Shown: positions 55,866 to 63,767 of the stretch, piece by piece | Numbering within the stretch: position 1 is the stretch's first letter | Layout: every line of letters begins with the position of its first letter | Origin: Lentisphaerae bacterium GWF2_38_69 | GTDB taxonomy: Bacteria > Verrucomicrobiota > Lentisphaeria > Victivallales > GWF2-38-69 | Reading direction: 5' to 3' | Length of the DNA: 64,000 nt | NCBI GenBank assembly: GCA_001803205.1 | Contig: MHBE01000059.1 | Coordinates: 165,620 to 229,619, forward strand | Translations under genes and position numbers: made by a program | The notes under the pieces: model-generated | Told to the model about the DNA's origin: nothing | Databases searched by the model: none | What the model saw: only the letters and a program-made list of their open reading frames with translations

Positions 55866-57332
55866 ATGAACAAATCTGATTTCTTACCTGGAGATATACC
55901 TGCCAAACCAGGGGTATATATTTTCAGAGATAAATTCGGAAAAATAATTTATGTCGGAAAAGCACTAAATCTCAGAAAAAGGGTTTCTCAATATTTCCGC
56001 CCTTCAAAAGAAAGCAGAGCTAACCCTAAATTCAGATCATTAATTAATTCTATAGCATCATATGACCTGAATATTGTCGCAAATGATGAAGAAGCTCTTC
56101 TTTTCGAATCCAAACTCATAAAAGACTATGCTCCTTACTACAATATTCTGCTAAGAGACGACAAAAGATTTCTGATGATCAAAATAACTCTCAGTGAAAG
56201 ATTCCCACGGATTATCTTAGCTCGCCTCAAAAAAGATGACGGTTCAAAATATTATGGCCCTTTCCCGCATGGAAGCGCGGTTAAATCCACTGCGCTATTC
56301 CTCTCTAATTACTTCAAACTTCGACTTTGCCCTTATTATGAGCCCGGAATGAATGAACGCAAATACTGTATGGATGCCAGAGTAAAAAAATGCTCTGAGC
56401 CCTGCATAGAAAAAATCTCAAAAGCCGATTATGACGCCAGCATCTCTTCCGTTATCGACATCCTCAATGGAAAAACTAACGAAATCTCAACCTATCTTAA
56501 ATCAAACATCGCAAAAAATGCTGCTGAGATGAATTTCGAAAAGGCCGCTCTGGAAAGAGACATTCTTAATAACATCAACTCTCTTTTCAAAACTAAGATT
56601 AGGAACTTTACCCGTTCAAATATTGATTCTACCTTTAAATCCAACGCCCTTGAGGAACTTCAAAAGATTCTTCAGATAAAAAACAAACCCTCACGAATTG
56701 AGGCTTTCGATATTTCTAATCTTTCAGATAATTTTGCCGTGGCAAGCATGGTAAGTTTTTATAACGGTGAGCCGGACAGGAAAAACTATCGCAGGTTTAA
56801 AATAAAAACTGTTTCAGGAATTAATGATTTTGCAATGATGAAAGAAGCAGTGAGCCGGCGTTTCAAACGAAATCTTCTTGAATCAAAACCCTCTCCTGAC
56901 TTACTCATGGTAGATGGAGGGAAAGGACAGCTCTCTGCTGCAATTGAGGCTCTAACTGAAATTAAGACTGAACCTTTTCCAGTTATTGGACTTGCAAAGA
57001 AAAATGAAGAAATTTTTCTTCCAGGGCAGAGTGAAGGGATTATTCTGGAAAAATCTAACAGTGCTCTTAATGTACTTCAGGCCATAAGAGATGAATCCCA
57101 CAGATTCGCTATATCATTCAATCGCGAAATCAGGCTTAAAAAAATAAGCCAGTCAATTCTTGATGAAATAGAAGACATAGGCTCTAAAAGAAAAGTTGCT
57201 CTTCTCCGTGCATTCCAGTCGATAAGCCAGCTGAGACATTCAACTCCTCAGGAGATCCATGCAAAAACAAAAATAGTGGGCGAAAAACTTGCTGTAAAAA
57301 TTCTTGACTTTCTCAATCGCAAGTCAAGCTAA
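55866..57332 (+). CDS. uvrC: UvrC nucleotide excision repair protein, short form
   Basis: The 488-residue protein has the GIY-YIG nuclease domain (PAKPGVYIFRDKFGKIIYVGKA, residues 13-34; only the GVYIF/IIYVG core is diagnostic), a cysteine-rich part (Cys155 to Cys180), a UVR helix pair (about 206-241), an RNase H-like nuclease domain (FDISN with Asp282, LLMVDGGKGQLSAA with Asp350, RDESHRFA with His412) and C-terminal helix-hairpin-helix repeats. Only about 40 residues separate UVR and the RNase H-like domain, against about 160 in E. coli UvrC. All catalytic residues are present, so it is probably active. The 3' end overlaps the convergent mtaB by 9 bp. Confidence 0.92.
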   Translation: MNKSDFLPGDIPAKPGVYIFRDKFGKIIYVGKALNLRKRVSQYFRPSKESRANPKFRSLINSIASYDLNIVANDEEALLFESKLIKDYAPYYNILLRDDKRFLMIKITLSERFPRIILARLKKDDGSKYYGPFPHGSAVKSTALFLSNYFKLRLCPYYEPGMNERKYCMDARVKKCSEPCIEKISKADYDASISSVIDILNGKTNEISTYLKSNIAKNAAEMNFEKAALERDILNNINSLFKTKIRNFTRSNIDSTFKSNALEELQKILQIKNKPSRIEAFDISNLSDNFAVASMVSFYNGEPDRKNYRRFKIKTVSGINDFAMMKEAVSRRFKRNLLESKPSPDLLMVDGGKGQLSAAIEALTEIKTEPFPVIGLAKKNEEIFLPGQSEGIILEKSNSALNVLQAIRDESHRFAISFNREIRLKKISQSILDEIEDIGSKRKVALLRAFQSISQLRHSTPQEIHAKTKIVGEKLAVKILDFLNRKSS

Positions 57333-58640
57333 TTCTCCGCGCATTTCACGATACCCTCCAAGGCCGGTAAGCTTCACTTTAAGAAATGGCTCTTTCATAA
57401 GCATCTCAGCTTTACTTCTGTCAACGGCGACACAGGCTTTGATATAATTGTCAGTCCATCCTGTAATTACACCTTCTGACTCTTTCTCAGGGATTATCAT
57501 GAAGGTTTTGTTGACCTGTTTAGAAAGAAATCTTGTCGAAAGTTCAGACGCAAGTTCTGTTAAAATTTTATGTCTTGCCATTATAATTTTCGGCGATATT
57601 TGATTTTCGTAAGAAGCAGCAGGTGTCCCTTCCCGTTTTGAATAGCCAAAAACATGCAGATAAGCCAATGGCAATGATTTGAGAAAATTTAAACACTCCT
57701 GAAAATCATCATCTGTTTCGCCTGGAAAACCAACGATAACATCAGAACCTATACATATATCCGGAATAACTCTTACAGCTTCCCTTACAAAATCCGCAAA
57801 TTCTTCTCTTGAATAACTTCTCCCCATTGCCTGCAGAATTTTATTCGCTCCGTGCTGGAGAGGCAGATGGAGAAAACGACAAATTCTTGATTCAGAAGCT
57901 ATTGTCTCTATCAATCCTTTCATTGAGAACTGCGGTTCTGTGGATCCCAGTCTTATTCTGTAAGTAGCAGGCTCCTCCGCAAGCATCTCTTTCAACAAAT
58001 CAATCAGACTACGGCGGCTATCGTTGTATGTGGCAATATTTACACCTGTCAGAACTATCTCCTTGAACCCATATGCAATCAATTCCCTGAATTCTCTCAG
58101 TGTATCATTCCATTCCCTAGATCTTGGATTGCCCCTTCCATAAGGGACTATGCAATAAGTACAGAAAGCGTCACATCCGTCCTGAATTTTCAGGTTTGCT
58201 CTGGATTTGAATGGAAATAAACCAGATGAATCCTGAATAAAAATATCAAACCTCTCAGAATGATTCTGATTAATAGAATCTAAAGGGATGTCAAATTTGT
58301 TCCTTATATAGGAAAGGATATTTGTCTTTTGCGAATTGGGAACAACTATATCAACTCCTGCTTCACTCCATTTTTCTCTGTCAACTTCAGTATCGCAACC
58401 AGTTACGACAATGACTGCTCCGGGATGTTTCTCTTTCATTGACCTGGCATACTGACGGCTTTTTTGTGATGCTGAAGATGTTACCGAACAAGTATTAATT
58501 ATTATTAAATCAAGCTTGCTGCAAGTCTGGTGTTTCTCTATCTCAAAACCTCCTTTCTTGAGCTGCGCGTACATTAGCGCTGTATCTGCCTGGTTCAGCC
58601 TGCATCCAATCGTGATAATAGAAGTTCGTTTTTGATTCAT
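57324..58640 (-). CDS. mtaB: tRNA t6A37 methylthiotransferase MtaB
   Basis: The 438-residue radical-SAM enzyme of the MiaB/RimO/MtaB family converts t6A37 to ms2t6A in tRNA. The N-terminal UPF0004 domain has Cys13, Cys51 and Cys82 for the auxiliary cluster. The radical-SAM triad is CDAFCTYC (Cys156/160/163) followed by VPYGRGNPRSR, the MtaB-type sequence (MiaB and RimO differ here). A short TRAM-like C-terminus ends at RGELA. No ribosome-binding site is obvious. Confidence 0.9.
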   Translation of the reverse strand: MNQKRTSIITIGCRLNQADTALMYAQLKKGGFEIEKHQTCSKLDLIIINTCSVTSSASQKSRQYARSMKEKHPGAVIVVTGCDTEVDREKWSEAGVDIVVPNSQKTNILSYIRNKFDIPLDSINQNHSERFDIFIQDSSGLFPFKSRANLKIQDGCDAFCTYCIVPYGRGNPRSREWNDTLREFRELIAYGFKEIVLTGVNIATYNDSRRSLIDLLKEMLAEEPATYRIRLGSTEPQFSMKGLIETIASESRICRFLHLPLQHGANKILQAMGRSYSREEFADFVREAVRVIPDICIGSDVIVGFPGETDDDFQECLNFLKSLPLAYLHVFGYSKREGTPAASYENQISPKIIMARHKILTELASELSTRFLSKQVNKTFMIIPEKESEGVITGWTDNYIKACVAVDRSKAEMLMKEPFLKVKLTGLGGYREMRGELA

Positions 58641-58724
58641 GAATATATATATGATTGTTTAGGTTTATAGTATAAACTTAATCTCTGAGTAAGTATTCAC
58701 TAAAGTATGTTATTTCACCTGCCC

Positions 58725-58769
58725 GTTGAGTCTATTTGTAGAGACGCAAGATTTTGCGTCTCCCTCAAC
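58725..58769. repeat. GAGAC-type palindromic dispersed repeat, copy 2
   Basis: The inner perfect 9-bp stem GAGACGCAA / TTGCGTCTC (58741-58749 and 58754-58762) is enclosed by GTTGAG / CTCAAC (58725-58730 and 58764-58769). The following bases, to about 58795, recur with small changes after the half copy near 62808. It is intergenic between mtaB and the GT39-type gene. Confidence 0.75.
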
Positions 58770-58846
58770 AGAACATGCTTTATTGAATAAGTACCACCTG
58801 ATAATATTATAATTAAAAGATATCTCTATAACATCTAAAATCAGTA

Positions 58847-60424
58847 ATGCAGTTTAAAAAAACCTCCTTTATTGAAAATCAATCGGCCCTGAATCCAAAT
58901 CAACAGGATGATATGTATTATAAAACAATATTTATTGTAATATGCCTTATATGGTTTGTTCTCTGGAGCGCCCTTCCCCTTCTCATTTATCAGGGACCCT
59001 ATGTTGACACATCTGAAAATATCATAATAGGCAGAGAAATATTGTGGGGATATGACAAGCATCCCTATTTCGGCGTATGGATCATGAGACTAGTATTTAC
59101 TATTTCCGGCAGCTTTTACCTATCTTTTATTTTCTCTCAAATTGCCATATTTATTTTCCTGCTCTCTTCATGGAAACTGGCAAGATATTTTCTGAGCCCG
59201 GGAAAAGCTCTTCTTTCAATATTGTTTCTGCTGTCCAATCCTGTCTATAGTATAACCTCTATCATGTTCAATCAAAATATTATTCTAATCGCGCTATGGG
59301 CTCTGATTATTTTATTTTACTGCAAGGCACTTCTTAATCAGAAGATTTCTGATTGGATTCTTCTTGGAATATTCTGCGGACTTGGATTAATGACCAAATA
59401 CTTTTGCGTATTCTTATTTGCTCCAATGGCGCTATGGCTTCTATTCACAGCTCAGGGCAGAGCTTCGTTTAAACATATCGGACTTTATCTTTGTGTTGTT
59501 TCATTCCTGATAATAATAATTCCAAATGTTATCTGGCTGTTCGAAAATAATTTCGCCTCTATCGTATATGCTGCTCATAAATCAGATATAAATCATGAAC
59601 ACTCGATTAATATTATCAAACACCTGATAAGCCCTTTAACAGTCCTTGGAATGGTTTTAGGCTCATTTGCTTATTCCATCATTACTTTTTTCATTTGTTT
59701 TAGGGAAAAAAATATTTCTGCTTCCCCAGAGATTCCTGGCTCTATGAAGGAATTCGTTCTCTTTATATTTCTAGCTCCTTTAACCTTTGTTTGTCTCTTC
59801 ACACTGATAACAGGTGTTATCGTAAAAGGCGACTGGCTCTTTACATTGTGCGGAACGGCAGGGTTGATTATCATTCTTTTTTGGAAACCGGAACTCACGA
59901 GGAAAAAAATAAAATGTTATTTAATATTTTTGGCCATATTTTGTTTCTGCTCCGTCATTCTGCATAGTGCTTATGTTCTATACTACACTCCATATTTACA
60001 AACTAACTGTGTTTCCCTGTGTAAGCCTACATTAGCGTTATCTGATAATATCACTGCGGCATGGCACAAGAAATTTAATACCTCCCTTAGATATCTTGCA
60101 GGAGACATTATGCTCTCGAGCAGAATATCGCTTTTCAGTAAAGATCACCCTGAATCAGTTTTTATAAGCTCTGAATATAACCACAGGAATAAAACATCAA
60201 TACCTGACTATTATCATCATGGAGCTGTATTAATATGGAATGGCCAAAAACCTCCTGAATGGTTAGATGAATTCAAAGATTATAATATTTCCGATATTAC
60301 GACAGAACCTTATCCCAGGCTTGTTAAACCCTGGTTCAGAAAGTTCATGTATAATGTATTTGGATTAAACCCGAAAGAAGATTTTTATTCTTTTGCTTTT
60401 ATAAAACCACACCATCTCGACTGA
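58847..60424 (+). CDS. Family 39 (ArnT/PMT-like) membrane glycosyltransferase
   Basis: The 525-residue protein has ten or more predicted membrane helices. The first periplasmic loop holds the acidic GT39-type signature YVDTSENIIIGREILWGYDKHPYFGVW (core is the Asp/Glu pair plus WGYDKHP). A soluble C-terminal domain of about 130 residues follows the last helix. Such enzymes transfer sugars from polyprenyl-phosphate donors to lipid A, other lipids or proteins. ATG 58913 with AGGA upstream is an alternative start that would drop 22 polar residues. Substrate unknown. Confidence 0.85.
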   Translation: MQFKKTSFIENQSALNPNQQDDMYYKTIFIVICLIWFVLWSALPLLIYQGPYVDTSENIIIGREILWGYDKHPYFGVWIMRLVFTISGSFYLSFIFSQIAIFIFLLSSWKLARYFLSPGKALLSILFLLSNPVYSITSIMFNQNIILIALWALIILFYCKALLNQKISDWILLGIFCGLGLMTKYFCVFLFAPMALWLLFTAQGRASFKHIGLYLCVVSFLIIIIPNVIWLFENNFASIVYAAHKSDINHEHSINIIKHLISPLTVLGMVLGSFAYSIITFFICFREKNISASPEIPGSMKEFVLFIFLAPLTFVCLFTLITGVIVKGDWLFTLCGTAGLIIILFWKPELTRKKIKCYLIFLAIFCFCSVILHSAYVLYYTPYLQTNCVSLCKPTLALSDNITAAWHKKFNTSLRYLAGDIMLSSRISLFSKDHPESVFISSEYNHRNKTSIPDYYHHGAVLIWNGQKPPEWLDEFKDYNISDITTEPYPRLVKPWFRKFMYNVFGLNPKEDFYSFAFIKPHHLD

Positions 60425-60537
60425 GCAGTTCCCGTACTTCGATTTTACTCAGGAACCGTGGTTGTCTATGCAACTGTATCGAGGACGGACAGTTCGGATA
60501 TCTGTAACTGCACATATATTTCGAAAACCAATCCGGT

Positions 60538-60687
60538 TTAAGTATAATATAATTTAATTTCCCAAAATGTTATGCTCGATACAAATACTTTTTCAGCACC
60601 TTCTATAGCTTCTACAATCCTAGTTGACATTTTCCCAGGATCTACAAGCGACCATATCAGAATATGCGTGTCTATTAAGTATTTCAT
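60538..60687 (-). pseudogene. VapC-type PIN toxin, truncated after 49 codons
   Basis: The minus-strand frame begins MKYLIDTHILIWSLVDPGKM and continues VFVSSITFWEIKLYYT before TAA. This is the start of a PIN-domain toxin: the first catalytic Asp (LIDTH) and the SSITFWEI helix are present. About 80 residues with the remaining acidic site are missing. Its ATGA start overlaps the antitoxin stop, as in intact operons. The truncated product should not be an active RNase. Such a short frame is easily overlooked. Confidence 0.8.
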
Positions 60688-60923
60688 GATTTTAAAAATT
60701 CTCTTTCGCTAAGTTTAAAATCATCTTTTATCTTTATTTCTGCTTTTCCTTTCAGTAAGCCTAGCTTTATAGTGCTTTTCTCTTTTACATATTTGCTGTA
60801 AGGCACTATAACAGCAATTTTCTTATGATTTTTTTTATACTGAAGGAGTAATTCCTCTTTTTCTATCTTTTTAAGCAGTAAACTAAAATTAATATCTTTA
60901 TTCTCTATCTCATAAACATTCAT
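60684..60923 (-). CDS. Phd/YefM-like antitoxin of a broken VapBC pair
   Basis: The 79-residue protein has a short Phd-like N-terminal DNA-binding half (NVYEIENKDINFSLLLKKIEK, then KKIAVIVPYSKY) and the typical toxin-binding tail LGLLKGKAEIKIKDDF. It precedes the truncated toxin with a 4-bp overlap. It could persist as an orphan antitoxin protecting against related toxins. A GGAGG-like sequence (GGAGGACAATTT) lies before the ATG on the minus strand. Confidence 0.75.
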   Translation of the reverse strand: MNVYEIENKDINFSLLLKKIEKEELLLQYKKNHKKIAVIVPYSKYVKEKSTIKLGLLKGKAEIKIKDDFKLSEREFLKS

Positions 60924-61131
60924 AAATTGTCCTCCATATTGCTTTCTTTGCTATTATATCATCATCTCTTCAATAATCGAATCTCTATTTAGCCATGAGT
61001 TATGCGAAGTAAACAAATAATCATACCTCAAAACCTAACACTCACCAACTCACCCCCCAAATACAATCTCAATGTTTAGCTTCGTTCAAGTCGATGAACA
61101 AATTTATATATGAGCTATAAGGATTTATCGT

Positions 61132-61212
61132 ATGAAATCCATTCAGGTAGAAAACTTCAAATCATTTTTTGCCACAGATGAAACAGATGGAATTAACCTG
61201 AGATTCAGCTAA
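61132..61212 (+). pseudogene. Possible N-terminal stub of an AAA/RecF-type ATPase
   Basis: A 26-codon frame with AAGGA eight bases upstream begins MKSIQVENFKSF, which looks like the first strand of RecF/SMC-like ATPases. It then runs into CCACAGATGAAACAGATGG, a form of the CACAGATGA-type dispersed repeat, and stops. It may be a gene broken by repeat insertion or recombination. Too short to be sure. Confidence 0.3.
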
Positions 61213-61320
61213 TTGAAAATTTTAAACCGGTAAAGTTTTAAAATTCTTATCAACTGAATCTGAAAATGCGTTTACGCATTGTTGCTTCCCAGCGGTTAAT
61301 TCCTTCACGGATAAATAAAT

Positions 61321-61353
61321 CAGTGTTCATCAGTGACAATCAGTGGTTAAATA
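61321..61353. repeat. CAGTGTTCATCAGTG direct repeat, copy A
   Basis: This 33-base unit recurs at 61566-61598 with one mismatch. The next 40 bases (to about 61390) contain ACCACTGATCTTCGCTAATC, which pairs with the AATCAGTGGTT end of the unit, so each copy is half of a larger palindrome. The sequence type (CATCAGTGACAATCAGTGGT) is a widespread intergenic repeat in environmental bacteria. Confidence 0.75.
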
Positions 61354-61429
61354 CCTCCTTACCACTGATCTTCGCTAATCTACGCTAATATTAAAAGCTT
61401 CAATTCTTGGGTTAACTTTTAGGGAGGTT

Positions 61430-61508
61430 GTAGCATGGGCGTCCCGCCCATGGCTGAGCACTGGCGAGCCTGCCCGTTGCCGGAGTCGGCCAGGGACGCC
61501 CGTGCTAC
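61430..61508. repeat. GGGCGTCCC palindromic dispersed repeat, copy 2
   Basis: The ends GTAGCATGGGCGTCCC and GGGACGCCCGTGCTAC are inverted repeats with 15 of 16 matches, around a GC-rich centre that holds further hairpins (GGGCGTCCCGCCC). It lies between the two copies of the CAGTG direct repeat. Base composition is strikingly unlike the surrounding AT-rich DNA. Confidence 0.75.
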
Positions 61509-61565
61509 AATGGAGAAACACTCAACTTGCGGCTCTAAGTAATTCGTTGACAGAAAGTATTCTAT

Positions 61566-61598
61566 CAGTGTGCATCAGTGACAATCAGTGGTTAAATA
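61566..61598. repeat. CAGTGTTCATCAGTG direct repeat, copy B
   Basis: Matches copy A (61321-61353) at 32 of 33 positions. Just upstream, 61540-61553 (TAATTCGTTGACAG) matches in inverse orientation the AATTCG repeat at the end of the window at 13 of 14 positions. Confidence 0.75.
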
Positions 61599-61653
61599 AA
61601 ATTGATTTTGTATTCGATTTTATAAAGAATCATTTATTTTCATCTTTTTAGTA

Positions 61654-61681
61654 TTGACATCTTAGATGCATCCCTTACAAT
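61654..61681 (+). promoter_or_regulatory. Strong sigma-70-like promoter of the first pseudopilin gene
   Basis: A perfect TTGACA is followed after 16 bases by TACAAT. The roughly 75-base leader that follows contains GTCTC-GAC-GAGAC flanked by AAGGA and TCCTT, a hairpin that traps an AGGAGG. The actual ribosome-binding site nearer the ATG is AAAAGGGA. Confidence 0.75.
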
Positions 61682-61763
61682 CTTCCTATAAAAGGAGGTT
61701 GTCTCGACGAGACTTCCTTACAAAATAACAAAAAAAGTAAAAAATAACAAAAGGGAAACGAAA

Positions 61764-62171
61764 ATGAAAAAAAGTAAATTCACACTCATCGAGTTGTTGG
61801 TAGTTATCGCTATCATCGCAATTTTAGCTGCAATGCTCCTGCCCGCTCTTAACTCAGCTCGTGAAAAAGCAAGAGCAGCCAGCGAAGCTGCAAATTTGAA
61901 AATGATAGGCACTGCTATAAATATGTATGCTGGAGATAATGATGAACAACTTCCAGCACTAACAGTTACATATTTATCTGAGTTTGGTGTTAACGCAGCA
62001 GCATTCAATGACTGGCAGGGAAATACAACTTTAAGTACTTATCTAAATGGAACTGCTGAAACTACTCTTTTGTCTACTCTGAGTACTCCGACAGCTCTTA
62101 TATATGGAGCAACAGGTGCAGATGGGAAACGTAATTACTTGTATAATACTGGCAGCGTAGTAAGACAATAA
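61764..62171 (+). CDS. Type II secretion/type IV pilin-like pseudopilin 1
   Basis: The 135-residue protein begins [15 protein letters not shown] and continues with the hydrophobic helix and [13 protein letters not shown], the form common in Lentisphaerota-type pseudopilins. The residue before the cleaved Phe is Lys, not Gly; Glu+5 is present. The rest is a small soluble head ending YLYNTGSVV. It has its own promoter and a terminator (62187-62214), so it is expressed as a single gene. It may form fibres or be a secretion substrate. Confidence 0.85.
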   Translation: MKKSKFTLIELLVVIAIIAILAAMLLPALNSAREKARAASEAANLKMIGTAINMYAGDNDEQLPALTVTYLSEFGVNAAAFNDWQGNTTLSTYLNGTAETTLLSTLSTPTALIYGATGADGKRNYLYNTGSVVRQ

Positions 62172-62186
62172 TTTTCTTATAGCATT

Positions 62187-62214
62187 GAGGAGGCGCTCAG
62201 AGCCTCCTTTTTTT
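62187..62214 (+). terminator. Intrinsic terminator of pseudopilin 1
   Basis: AGGAGGC and GCCTCCT form a 7-bp GC-rich stem with a 7-base loop, followed by seven T residues, 16 bp after the stop codon. Confidence 0.92.
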
Positions 62215-62232
62215 ATTTATATTTCAGTGAAA

Positions 62233-62260
62233 TTGACCTATGTTTCATTTGTGTTATAAT
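62233..62260 (+). promoter_or_regulatory. Promoter-like sequence at the start of pseudopilin 2
   Basis: TTGACC, 16 bases, then TATAAT: near-consensus. The -10 box ends only three bases before ATG 62264, so transcription from it would begin at or just inside the coding start. It also lies directly after the terminator of the preceding gene. Confidence 0.6.
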
Positions 62261-62263
62261 GAT

Positions 62264-62677
62264 ATGAATAGAAAATCCTTTACACTTATTGAACTTCTGG
62301 TCGTTATAGCAATAATTACAATTCTTGCTGCTATGCTTTTGCCTGCCTTAAATGAGGCAAGAGTGAGAGCCAGAATCATTTCTGAAACCGCTAGTTTGAA
62401 ACAGTTAGGAACAGCTATTGTTATGTTCGTGCAGGATAACAATGATATTATGCCAAGTTTATCAACTTCTGATTTAAGTGCATATGGCATTTCAGAAAAT
62501 TCTTTTACAGACTGGAAAGGCCAGGCTGATGCGTTAACTCAGTATGAATCAGGCATTCAACCGGGTGTTACTTTATATTTAGATTTGGGAACCGACTCAC
62601 CGCTAGTAAAAGGTGCTGCTGCTTTAAATGGCAAACAAAATGTCCTATACCGGGACGGTCATGTCTCATATGAATAA
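62264..62677 (+). CDS. Type II secretion/type IV pilin-like pseudopilin 2
   Basis: The 137-residue protein begins [15 protein letters not shown] with [13 protein letters not shown] after the helix. It is a diverged paralogue of pseudopilin 1: the heads share an LSxYGI/LSEFGV block, a DWxG block and a related C-terminus ([12 protein letters not shown] against [10 protein letters not shown]). The YRDGHV ending is typical of the DUF1559-like pseudopilins of PVC bacteria. An in-frame ATG at 62240 would add eight residues before the signal. No ribosome-binding site is seen. Serine precedes the cleaved Phe. Confidence 0.82.
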   Translation: MNRKSFTLIELLVVIAIITILAAMLLPALNEARVRARIISETASLKQLGTAIVMFVQDNNDIMPSLSTSDLSAYGISENSFTDWKGQADALTQYESGIQPGVTLYLDLGTDSPLVKGAAALNGKQNVLYRDGHVSYE

Positions 62678-62776
62678 GCGCATTGCCCTCCATACGATTT
62701 CCTACGGAAATCACAGTTGCCTAGGATATTTTATAGGCGATTGGCGTCTCGATATTTGAGTATTTTTACATCGTAG

Positions 62777-62848
62777 CACGGGCGTCCCGCCAGTGCACTG
62801 CCATGGATTTTGCATCTCCCTCAATAAAACATACTTCACTGAATACAA
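62777..62848. repeat. Composite dispersed repeat (GGGCGTC half plus GAGAC-type half)
   Basis: 62777-62806 matches the first 30 bases of the repeat at 38490 at 27 positions (CACGGGCGTC...CTGCCATGG). It then switches without a gap to about 40 bases (TTTTGCATCTCCCTCAA...CTGAATA) that resemble the right half and flank of the repeat at 58750-58795. The mosaic shows that the two families recombine or are parts of one larger element. Confidence 0.65.
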
Positions 62849-62854
62849 ACATTA

Positions 62855-62957
62855 ACCACAGAGAACACAGAGGAAATCAAAAGAGGGACGAACATTGAAA
62901 AATATTCAAACTGTTATATTTTCAAATTTACTCTGATTCCTCGGTGCCCTCTGTGGT
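62855..62957. repeat. ACCACAGAG inverted repeat
   Basis: The left end ACCACAGAGAACACAGAGGAA and the complement of the right end (CTCTGTGGT at 62949-62957) agree at about 17 of 21 positions; the arms are described by their first nine bases ACCACAGAG / CTCTGTGGT. The 60-base centre is AT-rich. It abuts the ribosome-binding site of the next gene. This is a widespread intergenic repeat type in many phyla. Confidence 0.7.
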
Positions 62958-62975
62958 AAAAAATGGAGAATAAAA

Positions 62976-63749
62976 TTGTATAAATCAAAAAAAGTTGTAG
63001 TAGTCATGCCTGCATATAATGCTGGAAAAACTCTTCTGCAGACATATCAGGAAACAATGGATCAAGGATGCGTTGACCTCGTAATAGTTGTTGACGATGC
63101 CAGCAAGGACAATACACACGAAATAGCCGGAAAACTTGAAAATACTGTTGTTTACAGGCATGATACTAATAAGGGTTATGGTGCCAATCAGAAAACATGT
63201 TATGAACTGGCCTTGCAGAATGGGGCTGACATAGTTGTAATGGTGCATCCTGATTACCAGTACTCGCCTAAATTGATACCGGCGATGGCCTCACTTATCG
63301 GCAATGATGTTTACGAATGTGTTATAGGTTCAAGAATCCTTGGCGGATATGCCCTCGATGGCGGCATGCCTCTATGGAAATATATAAGCAACAGATTTCT
63401 TACATTAATTGAGAATTTCCTTATCGGAGCCAAGCTCTCAGAATATCACAGCGGATACAGGGCTTACTCTAAAAAGTTATTAACGAAACTGGATTTGGAC
63501 AAATTTGACGATGATTTTATCTTTGATAATGAAATCCTTGCACAGATAGTATGGACTGGCGCAAAAGTAGCCGAAATAACATGTCCGACCAAATATTTTG
63601 CCGAAGCTTCAAGCATTAATTTTAAGAGATGTATAAAATACGGTTTTGGATGCCTTCGCAATGCTGTTATGTTTCGTCTTGCTAAACTGCTTAAAATCGA
63701 TACCAAATTCTTCAGAAAAGAGAATAGAAATATATTCTTGATACAGTAG
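62976..63749 (+). CDS. Family 2 glycosyltransferase (DPM1-like)
   Basis: The 257-residue GT-A enzyme begins KVVVVMPAYNAGKTLLQTY, with VIVVDDASKDNT (nucleotide-binding Asp), VMVHPDYQYSP in the DxD position, and GSRILGG followed by the acceptor region SEYHSGYRAYSKKLL and FDDDFIFDNEILAQ. It is soluble without C-terminal helices. It starts at TTG 62976 with GGAG seven bases upstream. It could make polyprenyl-phosphate sugar, the donor type used by GT39 enzymes such as that at 58847; this is inference. Confidence 0.88.
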   Translation: MYKSKKVVVVMPAYNAGKTLLQTYQETMDQGCVDLVIVVDDASKDNTHEIAGKLENTVVYRHDTNKGYGANQKTCYELALQNGADIVVMVHPDYQYSPKLIPAMASLIGNDVYECVIGSRILGGYALDGGMPLWKYISNRFLTLIENFLIGAKLSEYHSGYRAYSKKLLTKLDLDKFDDDFIFDNEILAQIVWTGAKVAEITCPTKYFAEASSINFKRCIKYGFGCLRNAVMFRLAKLLKIDTKFFRKENRNIFLIQ

Positions 63750-63767
63750 CATGCAAAACCTTAATCT

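Noticed and set aside
61321..61598. CRISPR array
   Set aside because: Only two copies of the repeat, 245 bases apart, with no regular spacers and no cas genes.
62854..62957. Small RNA gene in the ACCACAGAG inverted repeat
   Set aside because: The arms match a widespread intergenic repeat type and there is no promoter or T-run terminator.
60424..63000. Insertion sequence or prophage
   Set aside because: No transposase, integrase or phage gene could be found on either strand; only short non-coding repeats and gene remnants.
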